This document shows, piece by piece, positions 33,578 to 42,434 of a stretch of DNA of 64,000 bases (the stretch's first letter is position 1; each line of letters starts with the position of its first letter). The DNA is taken from contig JAZRWI010000089.1 of assembly GCA_045599645.1 (NCBI GenBank), positions 1-64,000 on the forward strand, written 5' to 3'. The notes under the pieces were generated by a model, which was not told the DNA's origin, did not search any database, and worked only from the letters and a program-made list of their open reading frames with translations. Source of the stretch: RUG334 sp045599645. GTDB lineage: Bacteria > Muiribacteriota > Ozemobacteria > Ozemobacterales > Ozemobacteraceae. The translations under genes and the position numbers were made by a program.

Positions 33578-36163
33578 TTAATCCCAACCAAACAAACTGG
33601 CAGTCATATAGGCTGTTTCACCCAAGAATTTTCCTGTTGCGTTACAAGCGGTGCTGGTAACATTAACAGCACCTTTTCCTAGCGTTGCGGCAACATCTGT
33701 TGCGAATGAAGTAGCTTGATATGCTGTGTCTGAAATAGCTCTAACGACTGCACTATTGTCGTAAGCTTTACTTGAGATTTTTCCAGCTATTTCCATATAG
33801 GCGACACCCATCTTACAGGTGTCTTTTGCCATGCCTGCAATTACGCCTGTAGTGAAGCCCTCGTCATCGGAAAATACTTTATCAATGCTCTTTCTTGTGT
33901 CAGAGTAGAATTTATCTGTACCAACATAGTCATAGAATTCATCACCGAATTTTTTCGGGTCGTTTACTGCTTCTATAGCTATTGATGCTCCATCTGCGAA
34001 ATTTTTAATATTTTCGCCGTAAACTCCATCCTGTATTCTTTGTACAACTTCATCTGTGTTGCCTGTGAACACTGTTGAAGCACTATCTATTGCCAGATTA
34101 GCTGCATTTTTGATATTACCCGTAGGTGAACATATTCCGCTGGCAGTTGTGCCACCGAAGCAGAACTGATTTGCAGCGTCAAGGCCTACTAGGGCTAAAT
34201 TATTTTCTGTTATTGCCCCCATAAAGTTATTTGTTATCATGGATTTGGCCATTGCATAAGGAATGTTATCACCGGCTTTTGTGTTTGCATAGGCATCTCC
34301 TGCTATACCAAGCCAGCCTAAGGTGCTTCCGGCGAATTTTCCGACCTTACCTACACCAGATATGACTTTACCTGCTATTTTATCTTTTGTGGCAACTTTG
34401 ATTGTGTCCATATAATCATTGGCCATATTGTTCCACAATTTGTCTTGAAAAGGTTTTATATAATTTTTGTAGCGTTCGTCTCCGAGAGTTATTAGATTTC
34501 CTGCTAAGCCGGCATCGTCACCGCTGCCCCATTCCAGGATTTTGTCTGTGATTTCCTGAGGGCGTTCAAGAACAGCGTCTATGAATCTGCCATAAGTTCT
34601 ATAAAAATCTTCAAATTCTTTTTCGATATTTTTGCCGGCAGCTTTTTTTATTTCCTCCCCTTCAATCATTGTTTTCAATTTACTACGAGGACTATTGTCA
34701 AATAAAAAAGAATTTATTTTTTCGTAGCTGTTTCCTGTTGTTTTTCCTTCTTCCTCGTCTTCTTCTTTTTTCTTTTTAGGAAGGCTGGCAGTATTGCCAG
34801 ACGCAGTTTCTCCTGTTGTTCCTGTTGGAAGAGAACTTGCACCTGCTCCTGTTCCAGCGCTAGCGGTTCCTGCACCGGCAGCACCTGATGCGGTACCTGC
34901 TCCTGTGGCAGCACCAGCGGCACTAGCACCCGCAGCGGCAGCACCAGCGGCGGCGGCTCCTGCTGCAGCACTGGCGGCCCCGGCAGCTCCGGCAGCTGCT
35001 CCTGCGGCTCCACCGAAGCTTGAACCGCAAATGTTTTCCATTGGCGGTCTGGAACCGTATTTCATCATATTGTTAACTGTTTTTAATTGTGATGCACTTT
35101 GTTTTGTAGCTTTAAGGCTTTCGCGAAGGGCGTTCAGTTCTTCTTCCTTTTGTACTTTTTCCTGAGGTGTCTTAGCGTTTCTTACACTTGCTTCAGCTTG
35201 TTTTATCTGTGCTTCAAGCCTTGGTATTTCTTTTTCTATATCCCTGAGAGCTTTGTTCATTTGTGACTGGTAATCGCAATTTGCGATTGGAATGATGCAT
35301 AGAATAAATAATGCCAATGCTGTAGCAGCTGGAACCATTGGTGTTTTGAACAGTGATACTATATATGCTATGGCTCCGATACCGGCTACTATGTAACCGA
35401 TGTCATAGAAAATTTCTGCCTGTTTGGAGATAAACCAGCAGGAAGCAAAAGCTATGAGTGAGCCCCATGAAATGCCTAATAGCAACATTCTTGCTGCCTT
35501 TGGGTTTACAGGTCTGTTTTTGGCAAAAGAATTCAAACCGGCTAGCAATATGCTTTTGGGGTCTGCCTGTATTTTCATGCAAAGGAAAAACAGGACTAAG
35601 CCTATTATGCTGTTGTATTTATCAAGATTTACGGTCATGAAATTGAACAATACAAATGCAATACCGATGCCGGTAACAAAGGAACAGATATTCGATAGCT
35701 TTCTACCTTCGAAATCTGGTTTTAATTGAAAAACAAGCTTTTTATCAGTGGTTCCCATGAGAATGGAAATAATCAGGCCACCGATGATTGATTTACCCAG
35801 TACACCGCCAAGTATAGAGGTTAAATTCCCGTATATACCAGCTTTTGCATAGGTAAAGAAGCAGAACAGGTTCAGCAGGAAGGGTATGCCTTTTCGACTG
35901 TAGTCTTCAACCAGAAGATTGGTAAAAAACCAGCCTAGAGCAAGGACTACGACGGTGATTATGACTTTCTTAACGAATAAAGCCTTGAGGCCTTTGAATA
36001 GATTCTTTAAGATCAGCAGAATTATATCAATGGGACCCATGCCGTCGAAGGGGTTTCCTGGTATGGCAGAGCCTTTTCCGAAAAGAACAAATTTAAGCTT
36101 TTGCATGAAGCCTGCTGGCTGGGTTTGAAGCTGATTCTGATTTGTATTATTCTGGTTTTCCAT
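33578..36163 (-). CDS. Large multipass membrane protein with Ala/Gly linker
   Basis: 861 residues, unknown family. The first 310 residues contain about eight hydrophobic segments. A coiled-coil stretch follows (about 305-365, LEAQIKQAEASVRNAK), then an almost pure Ala/Gly/Ser segment at about 378-450 and an acidic-basic patch (KKKKEEDEEEGK). The last 380 residues are soluble and resemble nothing I know, with Gly/Ala-rich helices. The two-gene unit with 36182-37432 (18-bp gap) suggests a joint envelope or secretion function. Confidence 0.7.
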   Translation of the reverse strand: MENQNNTNQNQLQTQPAGFMQKLKFVLFGKGSAIPGNPFDGMGPIDIILLILKNLFKGLKALFVKKVIITVVVLALGWFFTNLLVEDYSRKGIPFLLNLFCFFTYAKAGIYGNLTSILGGVLGKSIIGGLIISILMGTTDKKLVFQLKPDFEGRKLSNICSFVTGIGIAFVLFNFMTVNLDKYNSIIGLVLFFLCMKIQADPKSILLAGLNSFAKNRPVNPKAARMLLLGISWGSLIAFASCWFISKQAEIFYDIGYIVAGIGAIAYIVSLFKTPMVPAATALALFILCIIPIANCDYQSQMNKALRDIEKEIPRLEAQIKQAEASVRNAKTPQEKVQKEEELNALRESLKATKQSASQLKTVNNMMKYGSRPPMENICGSSFGGAAGAAAGAAGAASAAAGAAAAGAAAAGASAAGAATGAGTASGAAGAGTASAGTGAGASSLPTGTTGETASGNTASLPKKKKEEDEEEGKTTGNSYEKINSFLFDNSPRSKLKTMIEGEEIKKAAGKNIEKEFEDFYRTYGRFIDAVLERPQEITDKILEWGSGDDAGLAGNLITLGDERYKNYIKPFQDKLWNNMANDYMDTIKVATKDKIAGKVISGVGKVGKFAGSTLGWLGIAGDAYANTKAGDNIPYAMAKSMITNNFMGAITENNLALVGLDAANQFCFGGTTASGICSPTGNIKNAANLAIDSASTVFTGNTDEVVQRIQDGVYGENIKNFADGASIAIEAVNDPKKFGDEFYDYVGTDKFYSDTRKSIDKVFSDDEGFTTGVIAGMAKDTCKMGVAYMEIAGKISSKAYDNSAVVRAISDTAYQATSFATDVAATLGKGAVNVTSTACNATGKFLGETAYMTASLFGWD

Positions 36164-36181
36164 TTACTTCTCTCCCTTCTG

Positions 36182-37432
36182 TCAGCGTTCCGGAAATTTT
36201 TTGCCACAATTGGTGCAGAACAGGCCTTGCATAACGACCTTACTTCCGCAGAAGGGGCAGAATTTGAAAACAAATCCAGGCTGCGGAGCCACAACTGGCT
36301 GATGTGCCGTAACTGGCTCTGGCTGCTGGGTGACAACTGGTTGAGTGACAACGGCAGGCTGTGCCGGTGCTGCAATGGGTTGAACTACTGATTCAGGCTG
36401 CGGTGCTGCAACTGGTTGAACAATAGGCTTCGGTTGAGGTGCTGCAACAGGCTGCGGTGCAATAGTAGGTTTGGCTTCTGCAACAGGCTGTGATGCAACA
36501 GGCTTGTCTTCCTGGGCAGTCTGTGGAACAATGGCTATAGGCACTGTTTCCCAGAAGCTAAGGTCAATATTATCTACAGTTGAGAATTGTGCAGAACCAT
36601 CTGCCTCTGTGATTTCAAACAATTTGTCTGTTGTTATGAAATATTTTCTGTAATTGCCAGTGCCAAGGTCTTTATAACTGATTCTTACATTGCCACCGTC
36701 TGGAACCATGTATTTTCTTGTGCTTTCGCCGGGAAGATAGGTATCTTGTATTTCTGTGGCGGTCAGGAATCCTTTGCTTACAAGACCAGAAACAGCTTTT
36801 TGATATCGATTGTCGTCTTCGTATATATTCAGAATGGCGTTATCTGTAAAAAGGTCTGCGGCAAGAAGCTCTGTTAGAAAATCTTTCTTGAAGGCCTTCA
36901 GATTCACCATTGATTCTTCTTTTGTAAGAGGTCTGCCAGCCGTCTTAAAGGCTTTGCCGATTACAAAAAGACTTATATTGAGAAGAGAAAGTTCGTCATT
37001 GGTAAGAGAAAAGGAAACCTTTTCGCTACTGGCCGGGTGCCAGTTTCCAAAGGTAGAACTGATGACAAATGGCTTGATTATTTCAGGGAGAACAGGTGAT
37101 GTGAGACTGACCAGTTTTTGCTTGTAATCAATGACTATATATATCCAGAAGCCTTTATAATAATTATATATGCAGGGACCGTTTTCGCTGGCTGAAGCGT
37201 TATCAAGTAAAATAGTCTTTTCTGGTTCACAGATAACCTTTGCTATTTTTTCGGCTTTAACAGTGAGTTTACCGTTTTTGTAAAAGCCCAGCGATTCTGT
37301 TTTTGATAAATCGTTTTGAAGGTTTTCTCCTTCATACTGCATATAACCAGCGGAAAGTTCGCTTGGTTGCAGCCCAGAGGCTTTTAAGAAAGCGGCATAA
37401 TAATCAAATGTAAAAAGGTGTTGAATAATCAC
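36182..37432 (-). CDS. Protein with Pro/Gln-rich linker and C-terminal zinc ribbon
   Basis: 416 residues from a GTG at 37430-37432, supported by AGGAG 8 nt upstream. Residues 1-300 are an uncharacterised globular region. Residues about 305-385 repeat QPVAAPQP-like units, a flexible linker. The C-terminus is a zinc ribbon: CPFCGSK then CTNCGKK, the double-zinc-ribbon style found in many signalling and phage-shock-like proteins. No membrane segment. Probably the soluble partner of the membrane protein downstream. Confidence 0.7.
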   Translation of the reverse strand: MIIQHLFTFDYYAAFLKASGLQPSELSAGYMQYEGENLQNDLSKTESLGFYKNGKLTVKAEKIAKVICEPEKTILLDNASASENGPCIYNYYKGFWIYIVIDYKQKLVSLTSPVLPEIIKPFVISSTFGNWHPASSEKVSFSLTNDELSLLNISLFVIGKAFKTAGRPLTKEESMVNLKAFKKDFLTELLAADLFTDNAILNIYEDDNRYQKAVSGLVSKGFLTATEIQDTYLPGESTRKYMVPDGGNVRISYKDLGTGNYRKYFITTDKLFEITEADGSAQFSTVDNIDLSFWETVPIAIVPQTAQEDKPVASQPVAEAKPTIAPQPVAAPQPKPIVQPVAAPQPESVVQPIAAPAQPAVVTQPVVTQQPEPVTAHQPVVAPQPGFVFKFCPFCGSKVVMQGLFCTNCGKKFPER

Positions 37433-37733
37433 AACTGGTTCTCCTATAAAATCACTCAGAAATTAATATAGCATATTGTTGGAAATTGGACAATAAAAGG
37501 GCGCTGCGCTAGGAGGGCGGCCTTTGGCCTAGGAGGGCGTACCGCGGGAGCAGGTTGCGTAGTCTGTGGGTTCAGCATTGCCAGCCATTGTTTAATCTAA
37601 AGTTATTGTTTCTGATTTTTCAGATAATATTGAATTAATAAAGGTTGATTAAATAGAAGCTTCTGCATTAGTTTTTTCTGTTATTTTTTATTGATTGTGT
37701 TATTATAAATAAAAAAAACGGTAGAAAATCAAT
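37433..37733. other. Gene-free left boundary of the exporter island
   Basis: Holds two CTAGGAGGGCG copies (37509 and 37529), the 45-bp direct repeat (37542-37586) and an AT-rich stretch that presumably contains the exporter promoter. No gene. Confidence 0.7.
37542..37586 (+). repeat. 45-bp direct repeat, left copy (att-like)
   Basis: Matches 44730-44774 in 43 of 45 positions. The right copy is the 3' end of the gene at 44705-45091; this left copy is an orphan fragment of that gene end. Confidence 0.85.
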
Positions 37734-39026
37734 ATGGAAGAAAAAACCTTAAATAGCGAAAATAGAATCCTTCAGGCTATGGAAGGTAAGCTTTATGTTT
37801 TCCCTGAATCTAGAAACTATTTAATTATTATTTCAGTGGTAATAGTTGTTTTTGCATTATGTGTCTGGGGGGTAAAAGGAAAAGTTAATGAGTATGTAAA
37901 AGGTGTCGGCATTATTACAACAATGACAAACTATACGCCTGTAACAAGCTTTTGCGATGGGCTGATTGAATATCTTGATGTAAATGAAGGCGATGAAGTT
38001 ATATGTGGACAAACTATTGGAAAAGTTTTTTCTATTGATGTCTATATTGAAGTGATGAATATAAGAAAAGAGTTAGATATACATAATAAAAGACTTAAAT
38101 TTTATCAGACCTCTCTTGAAAATATAAAAATTCGGAAAAAAGAAGTTTCTGATGCTAGCGTACGATATATTAAGGAAAATCTGGCTCGAATTAATAACCA
38201 GATAAAATGGTTCAGTGCTTATATAGAAAAATTGGAAACTGTTTCAAAGCGTGGGGCTGTTCCCTCTAATCTTGTTGCTGATACAAAATTTAAATTTGAT
38301 TCAATCTTAGAAAATAAAGCTTTGCAGGAATTTGCTTTGATTGAGAATAAGCTGAAATTAGAAGAACAATTGGCGAATTTGGATTTTGAATTAGACAAAT
38401 ATCAGGTGGAATTAGAAGAAATAAAAATAAAAGCCGAGGAAGCTTATTCTAAGTATGTTAGATCAGGATATATTTTTGCCAGGGATACTGGTAAGGTTGC
38501 AGAAATTACAGCACCAAAAGGCGATCAGGTAAAAAATGGTGATACAGTATTATATTTGATAACTGAAAAAAATGATGATGCGCTGGTAGAAGTAACAGCT
38601 TATTTTCCCTTTAAGGATGTAAGAAAAATAGAAAAAGGTATGAAGGTCAGAGTTATTCCTTCATATATAAAATTTGAACACGACGGTGCCATTTTGGGAA
38701 CAGTTGTCTCTATAGATAGAGATGTTGTATCTGACAAAAAATTACAGCGATTGTATAAAAGTGAAACTTTGTCACAGCAATTATTTTCACAAAACGATAA
38801 TTTACCAGTAAGAGTAACTATTTTTCTTGAACAGAACAGTAAGTCTCCTAGCGGTTTTAATTGGACAACAGGGATTGGACCAGAAATTAAAATAAAGGAT
38901 AATACATTATTTTCTGCACTGGTTACTGTTAATCAGGTTGCTCCATTTGAGCTTTTGTTCGGTAAAATTCAAAAATCTGTATTTGGTAAAAATGAGCAAA
39001 TGACTTTGGAGAAAATTAATGAATAG
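37734..39026 (+). CDS. HlyD-like membrane-fusion protein of an NHLM-type exporter
   Basis: 430 residues. One membrane helix (about residues 29-46) follows a short cytoplasmic N-terminus, then a biotinyl-lipoyl-like domain (VTSFCDGLIEYLDVNEGDEV, about 67-86), a long coiled coil (about 100-245), and a second lipoyl half plus beta-barrel (AEITAPKGDQVKNGDTVLYL). This order is that of the HlyD-type subunit of NHLM bacteriocin/peptide exporters. It would bridge the inner-membrane ABC transporters to the outside. AT-rich codons (TTA, ATA, AAA) differ from flanking genes. Stop overlaps the next start by 8 bp. Confidence 0.8.
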   Translation: MEEKTLNSENRILQAMEGKLYVFPESRNYLIIISVVIVVFALCVWGVKGKVNEYVKGVGIITTMTNYTPVTSFCDGLIEYLDVNEGDEVICGQTIGKVFSIDVYIEVMNIRKELDIHNKRLKFYQTSLENIKIRKKEVSDASVRYIKENLARINNQIKWFSAYIEKLETVSKRGAVPSNLVADTKFKFDSILENKALQEFALIENKLKLEEQLANLDFELDKYQVELEEIKIKAEEAYSKYVRSGYIFARDTGKVAEITAPKGDQVKNGDTVLYLITEKNDDALVEVTAYFPFKDVRKIEKGMKVRVIPSYIKFEHDGAILGTVVSIDRDVVSDKKLQRLYKSETLSQQLFSQNDNLPVRVTIFLEQNSKSPSGFNWTTGIGPEIKIKDNTLFSALVTVNQVAPFELLFGKIQKSVFGKNEQMTLEKINE

Positions 39027-40239
39027 GTCTTTGGTTTCATTTATTTGTATTCTTCTATTAGGAGTTTTTATTTATTTTTGCGGAAATGATGTTTGCGACA
39101 TTGTTACAAAAAATATTTATTTGATAAGAGATGTAGTTGATAACGGTTTGGTGGATAAGAAGCACAGAATAGAAGCTGTTAAGAATAATGAAGTTATTAA
39201 ATTGGCTTTATTTGGAGATTTAAGTAAATTTAAGAATTATGGGATAGATATTAAGAAAGCTTATGAATTTGTTGCAGAGGAAATAAATGCTTCCAGGATA
39301 TTAAATAAGAAATTGCAGATAGTTTCTTTTGATAAAGAAGGCGATGTTTATAGATATCAGGAAGTGGCAAAATTGATTGCTGAAGATCCAACTGTTTTTG
39401 GTGTAATTGGACCTTTTGAGACTAAGTATTTAATCGGTTTTTCTGAGATTTTTGCTAGTGCCGGGTTGTTCGAAATTATTCCAATATCAATTCGTGATAG
39501 ATTTTTTGAAAATAAACCGAAGTCTTTATTTATAACTTCTTCTTCATGTGATTCGGTTGCTGATGCGTGGATTGAATTCTTCTCTAAGAATGGTTTTAAT
39601 AATGCTTTTTTGTTGGATTTATTTGAACACCATAATGGCAGATGTGGCGTCAGTAAAAAAATATTAGAAAAAATGTTTAAATCAAACTTAAACTTTGCTT
39701 ATAGATATGAAATAGATAAGATTGATGTAGAATGGTTAAGAGAAGATTTGAAAGAGTCAAAGAGCTATTTTGAATCAAATAATATTTTTATTGTATCAAA
39801 TAAGCATTTTGATCAAACTTATTCTTTTGAACTGTTAGATATGGTCTTAGATGTATTTAATGATGGTAACGTCTTTTATGATGATTTAATTTCATTAGAT
39901 GAGATTAAGGATATAAAGTTTAATCATGACCGGTTCTTTGCTTCCTGTTTTTATGAAGATACTGAAGTTTTCAGGGTATTGATAAATAAACTAAGTAAAC
40001 AGCCATGGTATAAAAATGATTTTATTACTCTTCGCATTTATGAAGATTTATGGCTTCTAGCAGATGCCATTCAGAAATCAGGAAGTTATGAATGCGATAA
40101 AATCTCTGAATATATGCTTAATAATACTTTAAATACTCCATTAGGTAATTTTTCTTTTTCAAAAGATGGCTATGTTGATAAGTATCCTGCTTGTATTATG
40201 AGTATTTCTGATGTTGAAAAGATATGGAGCAATAAATAG
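39019..40239 (+). CDS. Membrane-anchored type I periplasmic-binding-like protein
   Basis: 406 residues; GGAG 8 nt before the ATG. A single N-terminal hydrophobic segment (about 5-20) probably anchors it. From about residue 55 it follows the Peripla_BP_6 (LivJ-like) fold: IKLALFGDLSKF, then VAKLIAEDPTVFGVIGPFET and AGLFEIIPIS, and near the end LWLLADAIQKSG. Such proteins normally bind amino acids or small ligands for ABC importers or receptors; here it is translated with an exporter, which is unexpected. It may sense a ligand or present the exported peptide. AT-rich. Confidence 0.65.
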   Translation: MNRSLVSFICILLLGVFIYFCGNDVCDIVTKNIYLIRDVVDNGLVDKKHRIEAVKNNEVIKLALFGDLSKFKNYGIDIKKAYEFVAEEINASRILNKKLQIVSFDKEGDVYRYQEVAKLIAEDPTVFGVIGPFETKYLIGFSEIFASAGLFEIIPISIRDRFFENKPKSLFITSSSCDSVADAWIEFFSKNGFNNAFLLDLFEHHNGRCGVSKKILEKMFKSNLNFAYRYEIDKIDVEWLREDLKESKSYFESNNIFIVSNKHFDQTYSFELLDMVLDVFNDGNVFYDDLISLDEIKDIKFNHDRFFASCFYEDTEVFRVLINKLSKQPWYKNDFITLRIYEDLWLLADAIQKSGSYECDKISEYMLNNTLNTPLGNFSFSKDGYVDKYPACIMSISDVEKIWSNK

Positions 40240-40256
40240 GAAGGGCATTTATATTT

Positions 40257-42434
40257 ATGAGACTTTTTAATAGATATTGTAAATGTCCGATAAGGTTTCA
40301 GCGCGGTAAAAACGAAAGCGCTTTAGTTGCCCTGCAGATGATTCTGGCTTACTATAAAGCTTTCGTTCCCATAGAAACATTGAGAGATAATTGTTGTGTT
40401 GAAAGAGATGGAATAAATGATGAAGGCCTTATAAAGGTTGGTAGTTTTTATGGTTTAAACGGTAATGCTTACTTAAATATAAGTTCTGATGATTTATTAA
40501 ATTACCCGATTCCGTCTGTAATTAAGTTTAATAATGGTGATTATGTGACCTTTACGGGAATGAAAGGCAATAAATATTGTTTTAACCATCCTGAAAAAGG
40601 CGAGTTGTCCTATGGGAAGAGAGAGTTTGAAGAAAATTTTTCAGGAAACCTTTATACTTTCACGCAGAATAAAAATTTTAAAACCTTTGGTCATGACAGA
40701 TCGGTCGCAAATGCTATTTTTCACTTCTCAATGCAGGATTCTGGCGGATTAGTAATTTTATTTTTAATTTGTTTGTTATTAGTTCCTCCAACTGTTATAA
40801 CACCGAATTTAAATAAAATATTTATAGATAATATTTTAAATGATGAAAAGGTATATTGGGGTATTCCAATGATATCTATTGTCGTTGTTCTGTTTTTTTT
40901 AACTTTGATATTATCTTTCTTTCATAATATTGAACTGACAAAAATGAATCTAAGGTTGTCTTCGAAAAGTTCTATTGCATATATAATGAAGATGTTTCAG
41001 GTTCCTGGCGTTTTTTTTGCTTCCAGGTCTCTGGGGGATTTATCTGAAAGACTTTCTGAAAATAATCAGGTTGCAAAATTTATTACAGATACTCTTGTTC
41101 CTAGATTTATAGAAATAGTAATAATGTTTATTTTTGCTGGTTTGCTATTCTATTTTGATTCTTTTCTTGCAGCAATTACAGTCCTTGCTGTTGTAGCCAA
41201 TATTAGTTTGTCGATTGTATATGGTTACACATCAAAATATCTTGCTATAGGTGACCGGGCGTTCAAAACCTCCGCATCGTCTTCTACAATTGTTGGTATT
41301 TCCATGATAGAGTCGATGAAATCAACTTCAACCTGTGCCGATTTTGTAAGGCTATTTATAAGCAATATTAACGAAATTACAATGGCAAAGGATAAATATA
41401 CGATTATTTCTTCTTACTATACTTGTATTAGAAGGGCAATTGTATTTTTTACCAAGAATTGTATTACTCTGTTTGCTGTGCTGAAATTACTTAATGGTGA
41501 TATTTCCGGTGGTGTGTTCATTGTATTTCAGGTTTTACTAAATGGTATTTTCCAACCCGTAGAGGGGATTAACATCCTGATAATAAATATAGCACAGGCA
41601 GGAAACTCTATTGGCCGAATTGAAGAAATTTTAGATTATGAAGTTCCTGCGCAAAAAGAGAATCCTGTTTGTCTAAACGAGCGATTAACCGGAAAAATTG
41701 AATTTAAGAATATAACCTTTGGTTATAATAAACTTCAGGAGCCTTTAATAAAGAACTTTAATTTAACAATTAATCCGGGCGAAAGAATAGCTATTATTGG
41801 TTCGTCTGGTTCTGGCAAGTCAACGATTATTAAACTTCTATCCGGAATATTGAAGCCATGGTCTGGCGAGGTATGCTTTGATGACCGGTCTATAACAGAT
41901 TATTCAAATGAATATTTAAGGTATTCATTTGCTTCTGTTGATCAGGATATAGTTTTATTTGAAAAAGGCACAGTCAAGGATAATATTGCCTTATATGATT
42001 CCGCATTGTCTTTGGAAGAAATTGAAAAAGCTGCAAAAGACGCAGTTATTCACAAAGTTATTGTCAGCCGGCCGGGTGGATATCTGTCGGAAATGGGCTG
42101 TAATGATGGTGGATTTAGCGGTGGTGAAAAGCAGAGACTGGAAATTGCAAGAGCCTTAGCGGTAAATCCTTCTGTTTTATTGCTTGATGAGGCTACAAGT
42201 GCCTTAGATACTTTAACAGAAGCTGAAGTAGATAATAATATAAGAAAAAGGGGAATTACAACGGTAATTGTTGCTCACAGACTATCTACAATCAGAGACG
42301 CTGATAAAATTATTGTTTTGCATAAAGGAGAAATTAAAGAGGTTGGTAAGCACGAAGAATTATTGGCATTAAGGGGAATCTATTATTCTTTAGTAAGCTC
42401 AGGCAAGGAAGGCGGCGAAGAAAGCTATGATTGA
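40257..42434 (+). CDS. NHLM-type ABC transporter with inactive C39-like domain
   Basis: 725 residues. The N-terminal 130 residues align with peptidase C39 (FQRGKNESALVALQMILAYY), but the catalytic Cys is Ser, the catalytic His region reads DYVTF and the Asp position is changed (NHPEKGE); I therefore read it as a C39-like domain without protease activity. Six membrane segments (about 160-430) and one nucleotide-binding domain follow: Walker A GSSGSGKST, signature SGGEKQRLEIARAL, Walker B VLLLDEATSALD, H-loop AHRLST. The gene follows the binding-protein gene by 17 bp and overlaps the next by 8 bp. Confidence 0.85.
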   Translation: MRLFNRYCKCPIRFQRGKNESALVALQMILAYYKAFVPIETLRDNCCVERDGINDEGLIKVGSFYGLNGNAYLNISSDDLLNYPIPSVIKFNNGDYVTFTGMKGNKYCFNHPEKGELSYGKREFEENFSGNLYTFTQNKNFKTFGHDRSVANAIFHFSMQDSGGLVILFLICLLLVPPTVITPNLNKIFIDNILNDEKVYWGIPMISIVVVLFFLTLILSFFHNIELTKMNLRLSSKSSIAYIMKMFQVPGVFFASRSLGDLSERLSENNQVAKFITDTLVPRFIEIVIMFIFAGLLFYFDSFLAAITVLAVVANISLSIVYGYTSKYLAIGDRAFKTSASSSTIVGISMIESMKSTSTCADFVRLFISNINEITMAKDKYTIISSYYTCIRRAIVFFTKNCITLFAVLKLLNGDISGGVFIVFQVLLNGIFQPVEGINILIINIAQAGNSIGRIEEILDYEVPAQKENPVCLNERLTGKIEFKNITFGYNKLQEPLIKNFNLTINPGERIAIIGSSGSGKSTIIKLLSGILKPWSGEVCFDDRSITDYSNEYLRYSFASVDQDIVLFEKGTVKDNIALYDSALSLEEIEKAAKDAVIHKVIVSRPGGYLSEMGCNDGGFSGGEKQRLEIARALAVNPSVLLLDEATSALDTLTEAEVDNNIRKRGITTVIVAHRLSTIRDADKIIVLHKGEIKEVGKHEELLALRGIYYSLVSSGKEGGEESYD

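Noticed and set aside
34794..35165. Plus-strand Ala/Pro-rich open frame
   Set aside because: Antisense shadow of the Ala/Gly linker of the 861-residue membrane protein.
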